Assembly (NCBI GenBank): GCA_947074265.1
Contig: CAMTPD010000010.1
Span: 1-13,219 of the forward strand
Source of the DNA: an uncultured Porphyromonadaceae bacterium
GTDB taxonomy: Bacteria > Bacteroidota > Bacteroidia > Bacteroidales > CAMTPD01
Direction of reading: 5' to 3'
Length of the DNA: 13,219 nt
This document shows positions 1-7,471 of this stretch, piece by piece. Each line of letters begins with the position of its first letter. The first letter of the stretch is position 1. The notes under the pieces are model-generated. The model was not told the origin of the DNA. It did no database searches and worked only from the letters and a program-made list of their open reading frames with translations. The position numbers and the translations under genes were made by a program.

Positions 1-13
1 GCTCTTCCGATCT
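1..13. other. Illumina adapter remnant
   Basis: The first 13 bases (GCTCTTCCGATCT) are identical to the 3' end of the standard Illumina sequencing adapter. This is library sequence left at the contig edge, not genomic DNA. It is open in the same frame as the gene that follows, so a gene caller could wrongly extend that protein into it. Genomic sequence probably begins at base 14. Confidence 0.9.
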
Positions 14-417
14 GTGCAATGCTTACCAATGGAAGCTATTCCGGAAAAGTATTGGAGCAAGAAGAAATAGATCTGATCAAAACCTCACCAACTTATGTGA
101 GTAAATTAAATAGTTTTCATGCGTTGCAGAACTTTATATTGTTTCATACAGAGGGGAATGATGCCGCTTTTTATTTAATCAGTCCACAACGTAGTGCAGA
201 AAATATGAAAGCTAAAACATTATTTGAGGGTTACATTCCGAAGAATCCGAATCCGATACCGGGAAGTGATGCGAACTGTTTGTATTTAGTAGAAAAGACG
301 TCAGATCTTCGAGCGCATTATAAAGGAAAGAAAAGCAAATACGATTGCATCAATAAACTATTGGCCTCATCATCAAATGACCAACAGGTCGTATTGTGTT
401 TAAGGTTAAAACCATAA
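14..417 (+). CDS. Hypothetical protein, 5'-truncated
   Basis: I do not recognise this protein. The frame is open from the genomic edge (base 14) to the TAA at 415-417. The ATG at 19 would give 132 residues, but only five genomic bases precede it, no ribosome site can be seen, and the frame stays open back through the adapter. The true start is therefore probably off the contig and this is the C-terminal part of a longer protein. The visible part is soluble-looking and lysine-rich, with no membrane segment or signal peptide. It contains a Pro/Asn-rich stretch (around residues 74-82, KNPNPIPGS) and ends in a beta-like VVLCLRLKP. It converges on the uronate operon, with a hairpin terminator between them. 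That it is coding is fairly sure; its function is unknown. Confidence 0.65.
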
Positions 418-430
418 ATTAAATATAACA

Positions 431-476
431 AAGCAGCCACAATCTTGCTTCTTATGTGAAGTAGATTGGGCTGCTT
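431..476. terminator. Bidirectional hairpin terminator
   Basis: The outer arms AAGCAGCC (431-438) and GGCTGCTT (469-476) pair over 8 bp. After a small asymmetric internal loop, AATCT (441-445) pairs with AGATT (463-467), and CTTC/GAAG (448-451/458-461) can close the tip. Short T-rich runs follow on both strands. It lies between two convergent genes (stops at 417 and 520), so it can end transcripts from both sides. Confidence 0.75.
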
Positions 477-519
477 GCCTTTAATCTAATATAATGAGAA
501 TGAGGTTTGCTTGTTGAGG

Positions 520-1818
520 TTACAATCCAAACAGGCGAGGCAATAGCATGGTAATGCCCGGGATAAATGTAATTAGTAAGAGTACTACAATCATGGCGCC
601 AAACATAGGGAGTAATGGCTTGATTACTTTTTCGATTTTTACGCCTGCTACGCTACATCCGATAAAGAGTACTGATCCTACCGGTGGTGTACACAATCCT
701 ACGCATAGGTTGAGTACCATCATGATCCCAAAGTGCACCGGGTCCATGCCTAACTGCTGTGTTGCAATAGGAAGGAAGATCGGAGTGAAGATCAATACGG
801 CAGGTGTCATGTCCATAAATACGCCTACTACCAATAGTATCGCATTGATGAGTAATAAGATTACGATTGGATTCTCGCTTACCCCAAGTAATAGTTTACT
901 TACGGTTTGAGGAATATCTTCGTACGACATAATCCATGAAAGTCCGGTACATGTAGCTACGAGCAGTAGTACGATAGCTGTTGTTTTTACCGACGTGATC
1001 AAGATGCCGGGTATATCTTTCCAAGTGATTTCTTTGTAGATAAACGAAAGGATGAGTGCATATACTACTGCTACGGCCGAAGCTTCTGTTGCAGTGAATA
1101 GTCCGGCTAGAATTCCTCCGATTACAATAACCAATAACATCAAACTTGGTACGGCTCTGAAAAACTTACGCACTGCGTCTGCAAATGCAACTTTCTCTCC
1201 TACGGGGTAGTTGTGCTTGTGGGCAATAAATGCCGCAACAATCATAATGGCAAGACCTGTAAATATGCCCGGTAGATAGCCGGCAAGAAACAACGCCGAT
1301 ATGGATACGCCTCCGCTGGCAAGTGAATATACAATGAGTACATTACTAGGCGGAATGGTGAGTCCGGTTGTGGCGGAAGATATATTTACTGCCGCCGAGA
1401 AGTTGGGATCATAACCAGCTTTCTTCATTTCAGGGGTCATGATACTTCCAATAGCTGAAGCCGATGCGGCTGCCGAGCCGGAGATGGCTCCGAAAAGCAT
1501 ATTGGCCATTACGTTTACCAAGGCGAGTCCGCCCGGCAGTCTTCCTACCATTACTTTGGCAAGATCGATCAAGCGAAGGGCAATACCGCCGCTGTTCATA
1601 ATGTTTCCTGCAAGTACAAAGAACGGAATGGCCAGCAACGCAAAACTGTCGAGGCCCGAAGCCATGCGAAGTGCAAAGGTCGTGAACGCCGGTATGGCAT
1701 CTATGTTGAGAAGCATGGTGAGTGTGCCGGCTATTCCTATGCTAAAGGCAATAGGCACACCTAGTATCAGCAGTATAAAGAAGCTGACTATTAATATAAT
1801 TACTCCTAGAATTTCCAT
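520..1818 (-). CDS. dctM: TRAP transporter large permease subunit (DctM family)
   Basis: This is the large (12-TM-type) membrane subunit of a tripartite ATP-independent periplasmic transporter, which moves an organic acid across the inner membrane using an ion gradient. At 432 residues it has the family's usual length and is hydrophobic throughout. Hallmarks are the glycine/serine/alanine-rich segment GAISGSAAASASAIGS (110-125), SAAVNISSATTGLTIPPSN (141-159), and the C-terminal repeat copy CTPPVGSVLF (376-385). The two PP-containing re-entrant loops are typical of DctM and SiaM. It is the last gene of the uxaC-dctP-dctQ-dctM operon, starting 19 bases after dctQ. The ATG at 1818 opens straight into the first membrane helix, as expected. 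Linkage to uxaC suggests a hexuronate substrate, but specificity lies mainly in the binding protein. Family assignment is firm; the substrate is inferred. Confidence 0.95.
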   Translation of the reverse strand: MEILGVIILIVSFFILLILGVPIAFSIGIAGTLTMLLNIDAIPAFTTFALRMASGLDSFALLAIPFFVLAGNIMNSGGIALRLIDLAKVMVGRLPGGLALVNVMANMLFGAISGSAAASASAIGSIMTPEMKKAGYDPNFSAAVNISSATTGLTIPPSNVLIVYSLASGGVSISALFLAGYLPGIFTGLAIMIVAAFIAHKHNYPVGEKVAFADAVRKFFRAVPSLMLLVIVIGGILAGLFTATEASAVAVVYALILSFIYKEITWKDIPGILITSVKTTAIVLLLVATCTGLSWIMSYEDIPQTVSKLLLGVSENPIVILLLINAILLVVGVFMDMTPAVLIFTPIFLPIATQQLGMDPVHFGIMMVLNLCVGLCTPPVGSVLFIGCSVAGVKIEKVIKPLLPMFGAMIVVLLLITFIPGITMLLPRLFGL

Positions 1819-1837
1819 GATATGTGATTGGGTTGGG

Positions 1838-2308
1838 TTAGTTTGATTTTAGGTAATTGATTGCATTGTCGATGGTGTAATAGCTAATGAGTACACCACT
1901 TAGCGGAAGTACCATATATACATAGCCCAAATTGATTTGTAGCGATGCAGAGGTAACGCTAAGTAGAAAGCGGGAATATACGAGTGATGATCCGCCTATA
2001 ACAAGTACGGTTGTTGCAAAAACAAGTGTGCATAGATAAATAACCATTTGAAGAATAGTCTTATTGCGACCTTCGCATTTTTGCAACCAAATGTCGATGG
2101 CGAGGTGTTCTTGTTTTCCGGTTACATAGGCAGCACCGAGTAGTCCGGTCCAGATAAGCAGGAAACAAGCCAGTTCGTCGGTAAATGAACTTGGCGACTT
2201 GAGTACATATCTGCTCAATACCTGCCAAACTACATCAATAACCAATAGTGATAGTATGATGCACAAAACAACTTCGAGTGCTTTGTCTATTCTTTTTCGT
2301 ATGTTCAT
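1838..2308 (-). CDS. dctQ: TRAP transporter small permease subunit (DctQ family)
   Basis: This is the small membrane subunit of the TRAP transporter, which pairs with DctM in the inner membrane. Its 156 residues show four hydrophobic segments (about 11-33, 45-63, 85-107 and 125-146), the family's normal topology. The DctQ signature is clear: LSRYVLKSPSSFTDELACFL (about 31-50), then W-x-G-L-L-G-A-A-Y before the second helix ends, and a positively charged N-terminus (MNIRKR). It lies 19 bases after dctP and 19 bases before dctM, within one operon. The separate small subunit shows this is the three-gene form, not a DctQM fusion. No strong Shine-Dalgarno site is seen, as is usual in Bacteroidota. 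Confidence 0.93.
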   Translation of the reverse strand: MNIRKRIDKALEVVLCIILSLLVIDVVWQVLSRYVLKSPSSFTDELACFLLIWTGLLGAAYVTGKQEHLAIDIWLQKCEGRNKTILQMVIYLCTLVFATTVLVIGGSSLVYSRFLLSVTSASLQINLGYVYMVLPLSGVLISYYTIDNAINYLKSN

Positions 2309-2327
2309 GGTACAGTGGTTTTAGTGT

Positions 2328-3308
2328 TTATTCTCCCAAAGCTTGAATTGCCGTGATAATTCCGCTAATCTTTTTATTTTGTTTATATCGCTCGATAAGC
2401 GGTCGTGCCATTTCTATAAATGGAGCTTTGTCGGGATAGTTGATTTGCATTCCTTTTCCTTTGGCTTCTTCGAGCGATTCTTGTTCTTGTGCGGCCCAAA
2501 GCTTTCGTTGGTATTGCACAGATTCTTTCATCGCTTTATTCATCCATTCTTTTTCTTGATTCGAAAGGCTGTTCCAAGCTGTAGTGCCTATAATTAGCAA
2601 ATCGGGAAGCATGGTGTGCTCGTTGATCGAATAGTATTTGCAAACTTCGTGATGGAAGGCGGTAGAGATAGAAGGAGCATTGTTTTCGGCACCATCTACT
2701 ACACCACTTTGCAAAGCAGTGTATAGTTCGCCCCAATCTACCGGTGTTGCAGAACCTCCGAATATACGCATCATCTCTACCGATACGGGTGTTTTCATTA
2801 CACGTATTTTTAGTCCTTTGAGATCGGCCGGAGTGTTGATGGGTTTATTTACGGTGTAAAAACTACGTGCTCCCGAGTCGTAGTATCCAAGTCCGATGAA
2901 TCGATACGGTTCTGTAGCTTTGAGCAGAGACGCGCCTATTTCTCCGTCGAGTACATCGAAATACTGTTTGCGGGAAGTAAAAAGGTACGGCAAGCCAAAT
3001 ACTTTGTATTCGTCGACAAAGTTTTCGAGTGCGCCCGATGATACTTTGGTAATATCGAGGCTACCTATTTGCAGGAGCTCGATACATTGAGTCTCGGACC
3101 CGAGTTGTCCGCCCGGGTAAATCTGGATTGACAAACGTCCGCCCGACAAGGTTTCGAGACGCTCGTTCATATATACCATGCCTTGGTGTACCGAGTGTGT
3201 TTCGGGCAATCCGTGGGCAAGTTTTAATGTTTTGTGTTTTTCCTGGCTATTGTTGCACGATGCAAGGCAAAGAACAGAAAAAGCCAGTGTGATGACATTT
3301 CTGATCAT
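2328..3308 (-). CDS. dctP: TRAP transporter solute-binding lipoprotein (DctP family)
   Basis: This is the extracytoplasmic binding protein of the TRAP system, capturing an organic acid and delivering it to DctQM. It has 326 residues. The N-terminal signal ends in a lipobox, LASC (15-18), so it is probably a membrane-anchored lipoprotein rather than the free periplasmic protein of most Proteobacteria. Family motifs are GGQLGSE (66-72), GLPYLF (105-110), LKGLKIRVMKTP (163-174) with the conserved substrate-carboxylate arginine at about 169, and VDGAENN (204-210). The start ATG overlaps the uxaC stop by four bases (ATGA), which points to translational coupling and ties the transporter to uronate use. 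Glucuronate, galacturonate or a related uronate is the likely ligand; this is inferred from context. Confidence 0.93.
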   Translation of the reverse strand: MIRNVITLAFSVLCLASCNNSQEKHKTLKLAHGLPETHSVHQGMVYMNERLETLSGGRLSIQIYPGGQLGSETQCIELLQIGSLDITKVSSGALENFVDEYKVFGLPYLFTSRKQYFDVLDGEIGASLLKATEPYRFIGLGYYDSGARSFYTVNKPINTPADLKGLKIRVMKTPVSVEMMRIFGGSATPVDWGELYTALQSGVVDGAENNAPSISTAFHHEVCKYYSINEHTMLPDLLIIGTTAWNSLSNQEKEWMNKAMKESVQYQRKLWAAQEQESLEEAKGKGMQINYPDKAPFIEMARPLIERYKQNKKISGIITAIQALGE

Positions 3309-4708
3309 AGGTTAAAGTATTTCTTAGCATTATTATAGCAAATGTCTTCTACCATTTGTCCGATAAAGTTGATTTCGGATATCGGTAGTTCTCTTTTCTC
3401 GATGTCTTCTCCGATAAGGTTGCAAAGAATTCGGCGGAAGTATTCGTGACGTGGGTAGGAGAGGAAGCTTCGCGAGTCGGTTAGCATACCTACAAATCGG
3501 CTCAACAGACCCAGAGCCGAAAGGTCGTTGATTTGTTTTCGCATTCCTTCTTTCTGATCGAGGAACCACCAAGCTGAACCGAATTGCATTTTGCCGGCTA
3601 CCGATCCGTCGTTATAACTGTATGCATTGGTGATCAGCAGCTCGTTGTCGCGTGGATTGAGGTTGTAGATTACGGTTTTTGCAAGTTTTTCGGCCTCGGT
3701 AAGTCGGTCAAAGAAACGAGAGAAGTGAGCGGCTTGTTCTTTGTCACCGATTGCATCGAATCCGGTATCGGCACCTAGTTTGCGAAACATCTTGGTATTG
3801 TTGTTGCGCGTGGCTCCGATGTGGAATTGTTGTGCCCAGTCTTTCTCTGCATCCATTACGGCAAGGTGATAAAGCATTCCGGCTTTGAAGGTGTTTGCCT
3901 CGTCTTGCGCAAGTGTTTTCCCAGAGCGCACGTTGTCGAATATGGTTGCAAGTTGTGTGTCGGTAAATGGTTCTCCGTAAAACCGGTCGATACTGTGGTC
4001 GGAGATTCGGCAACCAACAGAGGCAAAGAAATCGTGTCGTTGCTTCAATGCATCGAGCAAATCGGCAAAGGTTGTGATGCTAATTCCCGATGCTTTCTCG
4101 AGTTGTTCGAGATAGGTGTTATAGACTGTAGGGCTTTCTACTAAGATTGATTTGTCGGGACGCCAAGTTGGCAATACATGTGTAGTGCAGTTGCCGGCTG
4201 CGATTTGCTGATGGTATTCGAGCGAGTCGACCGGATCGTCTGTCGTACATACGACTTCCACTCTCATGCGTTGCATGATTGCTTGTGCCGAGAATGCTTC
4301 TGTTTGCAACAGTGCATTTCCTGCTTCATATATTTCGGCGGCAGATGCCGGATTTAGTAACTTGTCGATACCAAAAATACGCTTTAGCTCGAGATGTGTC
4401 CAATGGTAAAGCGGATTGCGCATGGTATAAGGAACGGTTTCTGCCCATTTGCAGAATTTATCGAATGCAGGTTTTTCGCCTGTGATATACGATTCGTCAA
4501 TTCCATTGGCGCGCATTGCTCTCCATTTGTAATGGTCGCCTCCTAGCCAAATTTCTGTCATGTCTCCGAAGCGTTTGTTCTCTGCAATTTGCTTCGGATC
4601 TAAGTGACAATGAAAGTCCACGATAGGCATATGTGCCGCGTGTGAATGATACAAATGTTTAGCTGCTTCATTGTGCAGCATAAAATTATCTCCCATAAAT
4701 GTGTTCAT
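3305..4708 (-). CDS. uxaC: Glucuronate (uronate) isomerase UxaC
   Basis: UxaC converts D-glucuronate to D-fructuronate, and D-galacturonate to D-tagaturonate, in the cytoplasm (EC 5.3.1.12). It is an amidohydrolase-superfamily TIM barrel. Visible motifs are the metal-site VDFHCHLDP (HxH at 33 and 35), TEIWLGGDHYKWRAMRANG, AETVPYTMRNPLYHWTHLEL and VVCTTDDP. I choose the ATG at 4708 (MNTFMGDNF, 467 residues), which gives the family's N-terminus and length. An upstream in-frame TTG at 4738 would add ten unlike residues and lies within the candidate promoter. It is the first gene of the operon and overlaps dctP by ATGA. The next pathway enzymes (UxuA/UxuB or UxaA/UxaB) and a regulator gene are not in this window. 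Confidence 0.96.
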   Translation of the reverse strand: MNTFMGDNFMLHNEAAKHLYHSHAAHMPIVDFHCHLDPKQIAENKRFGDMTEIWLGGDHYKWRAMRANGIDESYITGEKPAFDKFCKWAETVPYTMRNPLYHWTHLELKRIFGIDKLLNPASAAEIYEAGNALLQTEAFSAQAIMQRMRVEVVCTTDDPVDSLEYHQQIAAGNCTTHVLPTWRPDKSILVESPTVYNTYLEQLEKASGISITTFADLLDALKQRHDFFASVGCRISDHSIDRFYGEPFTDTQLATIFDNVRSGKTLAQDEANTFKAGMLYHLAVMDAEKDWAQQFHIGATRNNNTKMFRKLGADTGFDAIGDKEQAAHFSRFFDRLTEAEKLAKTVIYNLNPRDNELLITNAYSYNDGSVAGKMQFGSAWWFLDQKEGMRKQINDLSALGLLSRFVGMLTDSRSFLSYPRHEYFRRILCNLIGEDIEKRELPISEINFIGQMVEDICYNNAKKYFNL

Positions 4709-4723
4709 GTCATGGTGATTTAA

Positions 4724-4768
4724 GGATTGATATCGCAAAGTAATAATCTTTTAGCAAGAAATCAATCC
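4724..4768. repeat. Operator-like inverted repeat before uxaC
   Basis: GGATTGAT (4724-4731) and ATCAATCC (4761-4768) form a perfect 8-bp inverted repeat separated by 29 bases. One arm covers the candidate -33 element and the other covers the expected transcription start of the uxaC operon. Such placement would suit a repressor binding both sides of the promoter, but no regulator gene is present and chance cannot be excluded in AT-rich DNA. Confidence 0.35.
4736..4765 (-). promoter_or_regulatory. Candidate Bacteroides-type promoter of the uxaC operon
   Basis: Read on the minus strand, TTG (4765-4763) is followed after 19 bases by TTACTTTG (4743-4736). This resembles the Bacteroidetes sigma-ABfr promoter (-33 TTG, 19-21 bases, -7 TAnnTTTG) with one mismatch in the -7 box. 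Transcription would begin near 4729, giving a leader of about 20 bases before the ATG at 4708. It is a pattern match only. Confidence 0.4.
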
Positions 4769-4850
4769 AGATTTTTGGCTATGAATTACACTATATTGAC
4801 ATGTTTGAGAGATTTTCAAGTAAAGTTTAGGTCTTCATGGTATCAAGGGA

Positions 4851-5342
4851 CTATTCAATTAGTTTTTGGTAGATGGTAAGGTCAAGCATTTTGTCGAATT
4901 TTTGTGCAACGTGCTTGATATGTGCACACTTTTCATAACCGTTTCTTTCAAATAGTTTAATGCTCGGGTCATTATTGGCGGTAATGAGAGCAACCATGTT
5001 TTTAAAGCCAGCACAAAGAGCTTCTTGGTGTATTAATTGGAGTGTTTGACGACCGATTCCTTTTCCTTGAAAGTCGGGTTTAATATATACGGTTACTTCT
5101 ACCGTAACGTCAAAAGCTTTCTTTGGTTTGAACTTCGAGAGGTAGCAAAAACCAATTGGTAGATGATTCTCGAGAATTATAGCTGAATAATATTTATCGT
5201 CGTTGATAGGAATAGACTCTTCAAGCTCTTCTAAAGTGAGTGGCTCTAGATGAAAAATAACGGTAGAAGTAGAGATGTAGTAATTGTAAAGTTCCTTTAC
5301 GAAAGATAAGTCTTCTTTTTGTAGGCTTTTGAAGCGAATCAT
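4851..5342 (-). CDS. GNAT-family N-acetyltransferase, phosphinothricin acetyltransferase type
   Basis: A cytoplasmic acetyl-CoA-dependent N-acetyltransferase of 163 residues, the normal length for a single GNAT domain. The start fits the family (MIRFKSLQKEDL, a beta strand then a helix). Motif A is clear: VTVYIKPDFQGKGIGRQTL (83-101), with the acetyl-CoA pyrophosphate loop QGKGIG at 92-97. NNDPSIKLFERNGYEKC (123-139) is the typical motif B. The segment STVIFHLEP (26-34) and the ending resemble the PAT/YncA (methionine sulfoximine or phosphinothricin acetyltransferase) branch. Its substrate is unknown; small amino-acid analogues are possible from the family. It lies 142 bases upstream of uxaC on the same strand but is probably separate from it. 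The region between it and the divergent small-protein gene is very AT-rich, and I find no clear promoter for it. Confidence 0.88.
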   Translation of the reverse strand: MIRFKSLQKEDLSFVKELYNYYISTSTVIFHLEPLTLEELEESIPINDDKYYSAIILENHLPIGFCYLSKFKPKKAFDVTVEVTVYIKPDFQGKGIGRQTLQLIHQEALCAGFKNMVALITANNDPSIKLFERNGYEKCAHIKHVAQKFDKMLDLTIYQKLIE

Positions 5343-5519
5343 ATTGATTTTATTTGTTGTTGGTAAATCTTACACTTGGAAAGATTAAAAATGTTTTGTG
5401 TTCTAATTTATTTATTTTTGATGTATTATTATATGTTTTCTAAAAAATATAAGGAAATATAGTTCGTTTCTGTCTTTATGAATATGCGATGTAATGTATA
5501 ATTAATGGCGTTGTATTAG

Positions 5520-5538
5520 TTATTTATGCTATAAATAA
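5520..5538. repeat. AT-only inverted repeat in divergent intergenic region
   Basis: TTATTTAT (5520-5527) and ATAAATAA (5531-5538) form a perfect 8-bp inverted repeat around GCT. It sits about 80 bases before the small secreted protein gene, in the AT-rich gap (5343-5616) between it and the divergent acetyltransferase gene. It might be an operator or an upstream promoter element, but low-complexity AT DNA gives such repeats by chance. I see no other clear signal in this gap. Confidence 0.25.
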
Positions 5539-5616
5539 GTCAAATATTAACAAGTTGTTCGTATTTTTATGCGTGCAATCTCAATAATTGCATGTAATCA
5601 AAAATTGTATATTGAA

Positions 5617-5952
5617 ATGAAAAAGTTTTTAACAACCTGTGTTGGCTGTGCTTGTTTATTAGTTGCAAGTTCGGCAATGGCAAACAACGGACAAGCGCAA
5701 AAAGGTAAAGGTTCTGAGCAAGAAAGACAAACAATGCTAATGGTAATTAAAGCATTGATGAAGCTAGGTGCTCAAGGAGAGAAAGCTAAGAATGAAGTAG
5801 TAAAACAATATGTTGCTACGTATGGCTTTGAGCAATTGCCAGACAACTCATTCGATAATAATAATCCAAATATCAATGATGACTTGTTATTCCCGGGTAT
5901 CGATGTCGAAGATTGGGGTAATGGAGGTAATATAGATATTGAGTTTAAATAA
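5617..5952 (+). CDS. Small secreted acidic protein of unknown function
   Basis: I do not recognise this protein. From the ATG at 5617 it has 111 residues. The first 22 look like a Sec signal peptide (MKKFLTTCVG, a hydrophobic core, then SSAMA before NN), with signal peptidase I cleavage likely at about 22/23. An in-frame ATG at 5569 would put 16 extra residues before the signal, so I reject it. The mature part of about 89 residues has no cysteine. It starts with a short polar Gln/Lys/Gly stretch, then a probable amphipathic helix (about 33-67, rich in Lys, Glu, Met and Leu), then an Asn/Asp-rich tail (78-111) that ends acidic (DIEFK). The gene stands alone and is followed by a strong terminator. 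Secretion to periplasm or outside is inferred from the signal; no function can be given. Confidence 0.75.
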   Translation: MKKFLTTCVGCACLLVASSAMANNGQAQKGKGSEQERQTMLMVIKALMKLGAQGEKAKNEVVKQYVATYGFEQLPDNSFDNNNPNINDDLLFPGIDVEDWGNGGNIDIEFK

Positions 5953-5969
5953 TTCATACCAGAAGCAGA

Positions 5970-6005
5970 AAACGGTTGTTTAGATGAGTATCTGAACAAC
6001 CGTTT
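5970..6005. terminator. Strong bidirectional hairpin terminator
   Basis: AAACGGTTGTT (5970-5980) pairs perfectly with AACAACCGTTT (5995-6005). The stem continues with TAGAT/ATCTG (5981-5985/5990-5994, one G-T pair), giving 16 bp around a GAGT loop. A T-rich run (CTTATTTTATT) follows on the + strand and an A-rich run precedes it. It separates the convergent small-protein gene (stop 5952) and bioD (stop 6012). Confidence 0.88.
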
Positions 6006-6011
6006 CTTATT

Positions 6012-6701
6012 TTATTCACAGATAGAAGCCAATGAGCTAACATCTTCTGTTATGACGTCTCCATGTATACGCGGCATGGTTAGGTATTTTGCATTGGGAA
6101 AGTTTGCAGACAAATACGTTTGGAATAGTTGTTGCGTATCTTGCTCGATTATCGGATCGGCATCTTTATCGAAGTTATATACCAGAGCAATCACATTGAT
6201 ACCTTTCATCTTACAGTATTCAAGACTGAGCAACGTGTGATTGATACTACCAAGCTTGCCCGATGTAGCTAGTATGACCGGATAATTATGGTCTTTTATA
6301 TAATCGGCTGTACTATATGTGGTAGTGATCGGAACCAATAATCCGCCGGCACCTTCTAATAGAACCGTTTCATATTTATCTGACAGTTGTTTTGTTGCAT
6401 CCTCTATTCTATTGCAATCGATCGTTGCGTTGTCGATCTTGGCTGCAAGATGTGGAGAACATGGAAATGTAAATACATACGGACAAGTAAGTCCGTTTTT
6501 GTCATCTTCGCAAAGAGGAGTAGCCGTAAGTTGACGGTGTGCTTCGATATCTTCAGATATTCCTACGCATCCGGTTTGAATCATTTTTTGGCTAATTGCA
6601 TGCACTCCTTTATCGAGAAGTGCTTTTAGAATACCGGCAGTAACATATGTTTTTCCTACGTTGGTATCAATGCCGGTAATGAAATATACGTTCTTTTTCA
6701 T
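6012..6701 (-). CDS. bioD: Dethiobiotin synthetase BioD
   Basis: BioD closes the ureido ring of biotin: 7,8-diaminopelargonic acid + CO2 + ATP give dethiobiotin (EC 6.3.3.3). It is cytoplasmic and normally a dimer. The 229 residues match the family's length. The P-loop is GIDTNVGKT (10-18), the substrate-binding lysine segment is QKMIQTG (Lys39; Met where many homologues have Pro), SPHLAA lies at 82-87, and LLEGAGGLLVP (114-124) carries the conserved glutamate. It is the last gene of the biotin operon; its ATG overlaps the bioC stop by four bases (ATGA). A hairpin terminator lies just beyond its stop. Confidence 0.95.
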   Translation of the reverse strand: MKKNVYFITGIDTNVGKTYVTAGILKALLDKGVHAISQKMIQTGCVGISEDIEAHRQLTATPLCEDDKNGLTCPYVFTFPCSPHLAAKIDNATIDCNRIEDATKQLSDKYETVLLEGAGGLLVPITTTYSTADYIKDHNYPVILATSGKLGSINHTLLSLEYCKMKGINVIALVYNFDKDADPIIEQDTQQLFQTYLSANFPNAKYLTMPRIHGDVITEDVSSLASICE

Positions 6702-7471
6702 CGGATTAAATCTTTAATCTTTTTACCTGATGCAACAATGTAGATTGGGTGATAGGTGAGTGCCACCCCTTGGTCGGTTGCAAAAAGGTTTGAATATGTG
6801 GTAGTAAAGTTTTCGAGATGCTGTTTGCTCCAACGTTGCGACGACGAACTCAATGCATTTACACCTGTAAGTTTGATGTGCTTGAGTACATCTCGTGGAG
6901 TATCGAAGTGAAGCTGTATTTTTTCTTCCACAACTTGTACATGCTCAAAATAGGGTTCGAACCATTGCTTAATAGCGTCTGTTGTGTAATACGTAAGACT
7001 GCTACCTGTTGTTTGTTTTATTTCGATCAGGTTTTCGGGACCAAATGTGTTGATTAAAAGTAATCCGTCCGACTTTAGCATTGCATGGCATTTGCCAACA
7101 AAAGCATCCGGATGTACAAACCATTGTACAGTTGAGGCAGATGTTATGAGATCATACTCATTACCGAGATCAACTGTTTCTGCATCTCCTTCTATAAACT
7201 CAAAGGTTTTAGGGCTGTTTTCGATGGCTTCCAAATGGATATGGTTGCATAAATCGTTGAGTACATAACGATTTGATGTTATAGTGCTGAGCAATATTCG
7301 AGTATATCCGCCGGTACCACAGCCAACTTCAAGAACAGAGTCGAAATGACTTTGCGGCTGAGCTTTGATAAGCTGTGCAAGATGCATGCTGATTTGTTGT
7401 TGGGCAACAGCATGTTTATTGTAAGTTGTTTTAGAATCCGCGAAACGTTTCTTTATTAGCGCCTTGTTCAT
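6698..7471 (-). CDS. bioC: Malonyl-ACP O-methyltransferase BioC
   Basis: BioC methylates the free carboxyl of malonyl-ACP with SAM (EC 2.1.1.197), disguising it so the fatty acid cycle can extend it to pimeloyl-ACP methyl ester. The protein is a class I methyltransferase of 257 residues. Motif I is VLEVGCGTGGYTRIL (46-60), followed by an acidic loop FIEGDAETVDL, DLITSASTVQWFVHPD, and the typical BioC strand GLLLINTFGPENLIEIK. I choose the ATG at 7471 (MNKALIKKRFADSKTTY), which matches BioC N-termini and overlaps the bioG stop as ATGA. An in-frame ATG at 7501 would add ten residues inside bioG. The downstream overlap with bioD is also ATGA. Its partner BioG is encoded just before it. Confidence 0.93.
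   Translation of the reverse strand: MNKALIKKRFADSKTTYNKHAVAQQQISMHLAQLIKAQPQSHFDSVLEVGCGTGGYTRILLSTITSNRYVLNDLCNHIHLEAIENSPKTFEFIEGDAETVDLGNEYDLITSASTVQWFVHPDAFVGKCHAMLKSDGLLLINTFGPENLIEIKQTTGSSLTYYTTDAIKQWFEPYFEHVQVVEEKIQLHFDTPRDVLKHIKLTGVNALSSSSQRWSKQHLENFTTTYSNLFATDQGVALTYHPIYIVASGKKIKDLIR

Noticed and set aside
548..910. A 120-residue frame opposite dctM (and a similar one at 1439-1846)
   Set aside because: Both are antisense to strongly supported dctM sequence and show no recognisable protein features.
4709..4738. TTG start for UxaC ten residues upstream
   Set aside because: The ATG at 4708 gives the family's N-terminus. The TTG overlaps the candidate -7 element and the transcript would begin after it.
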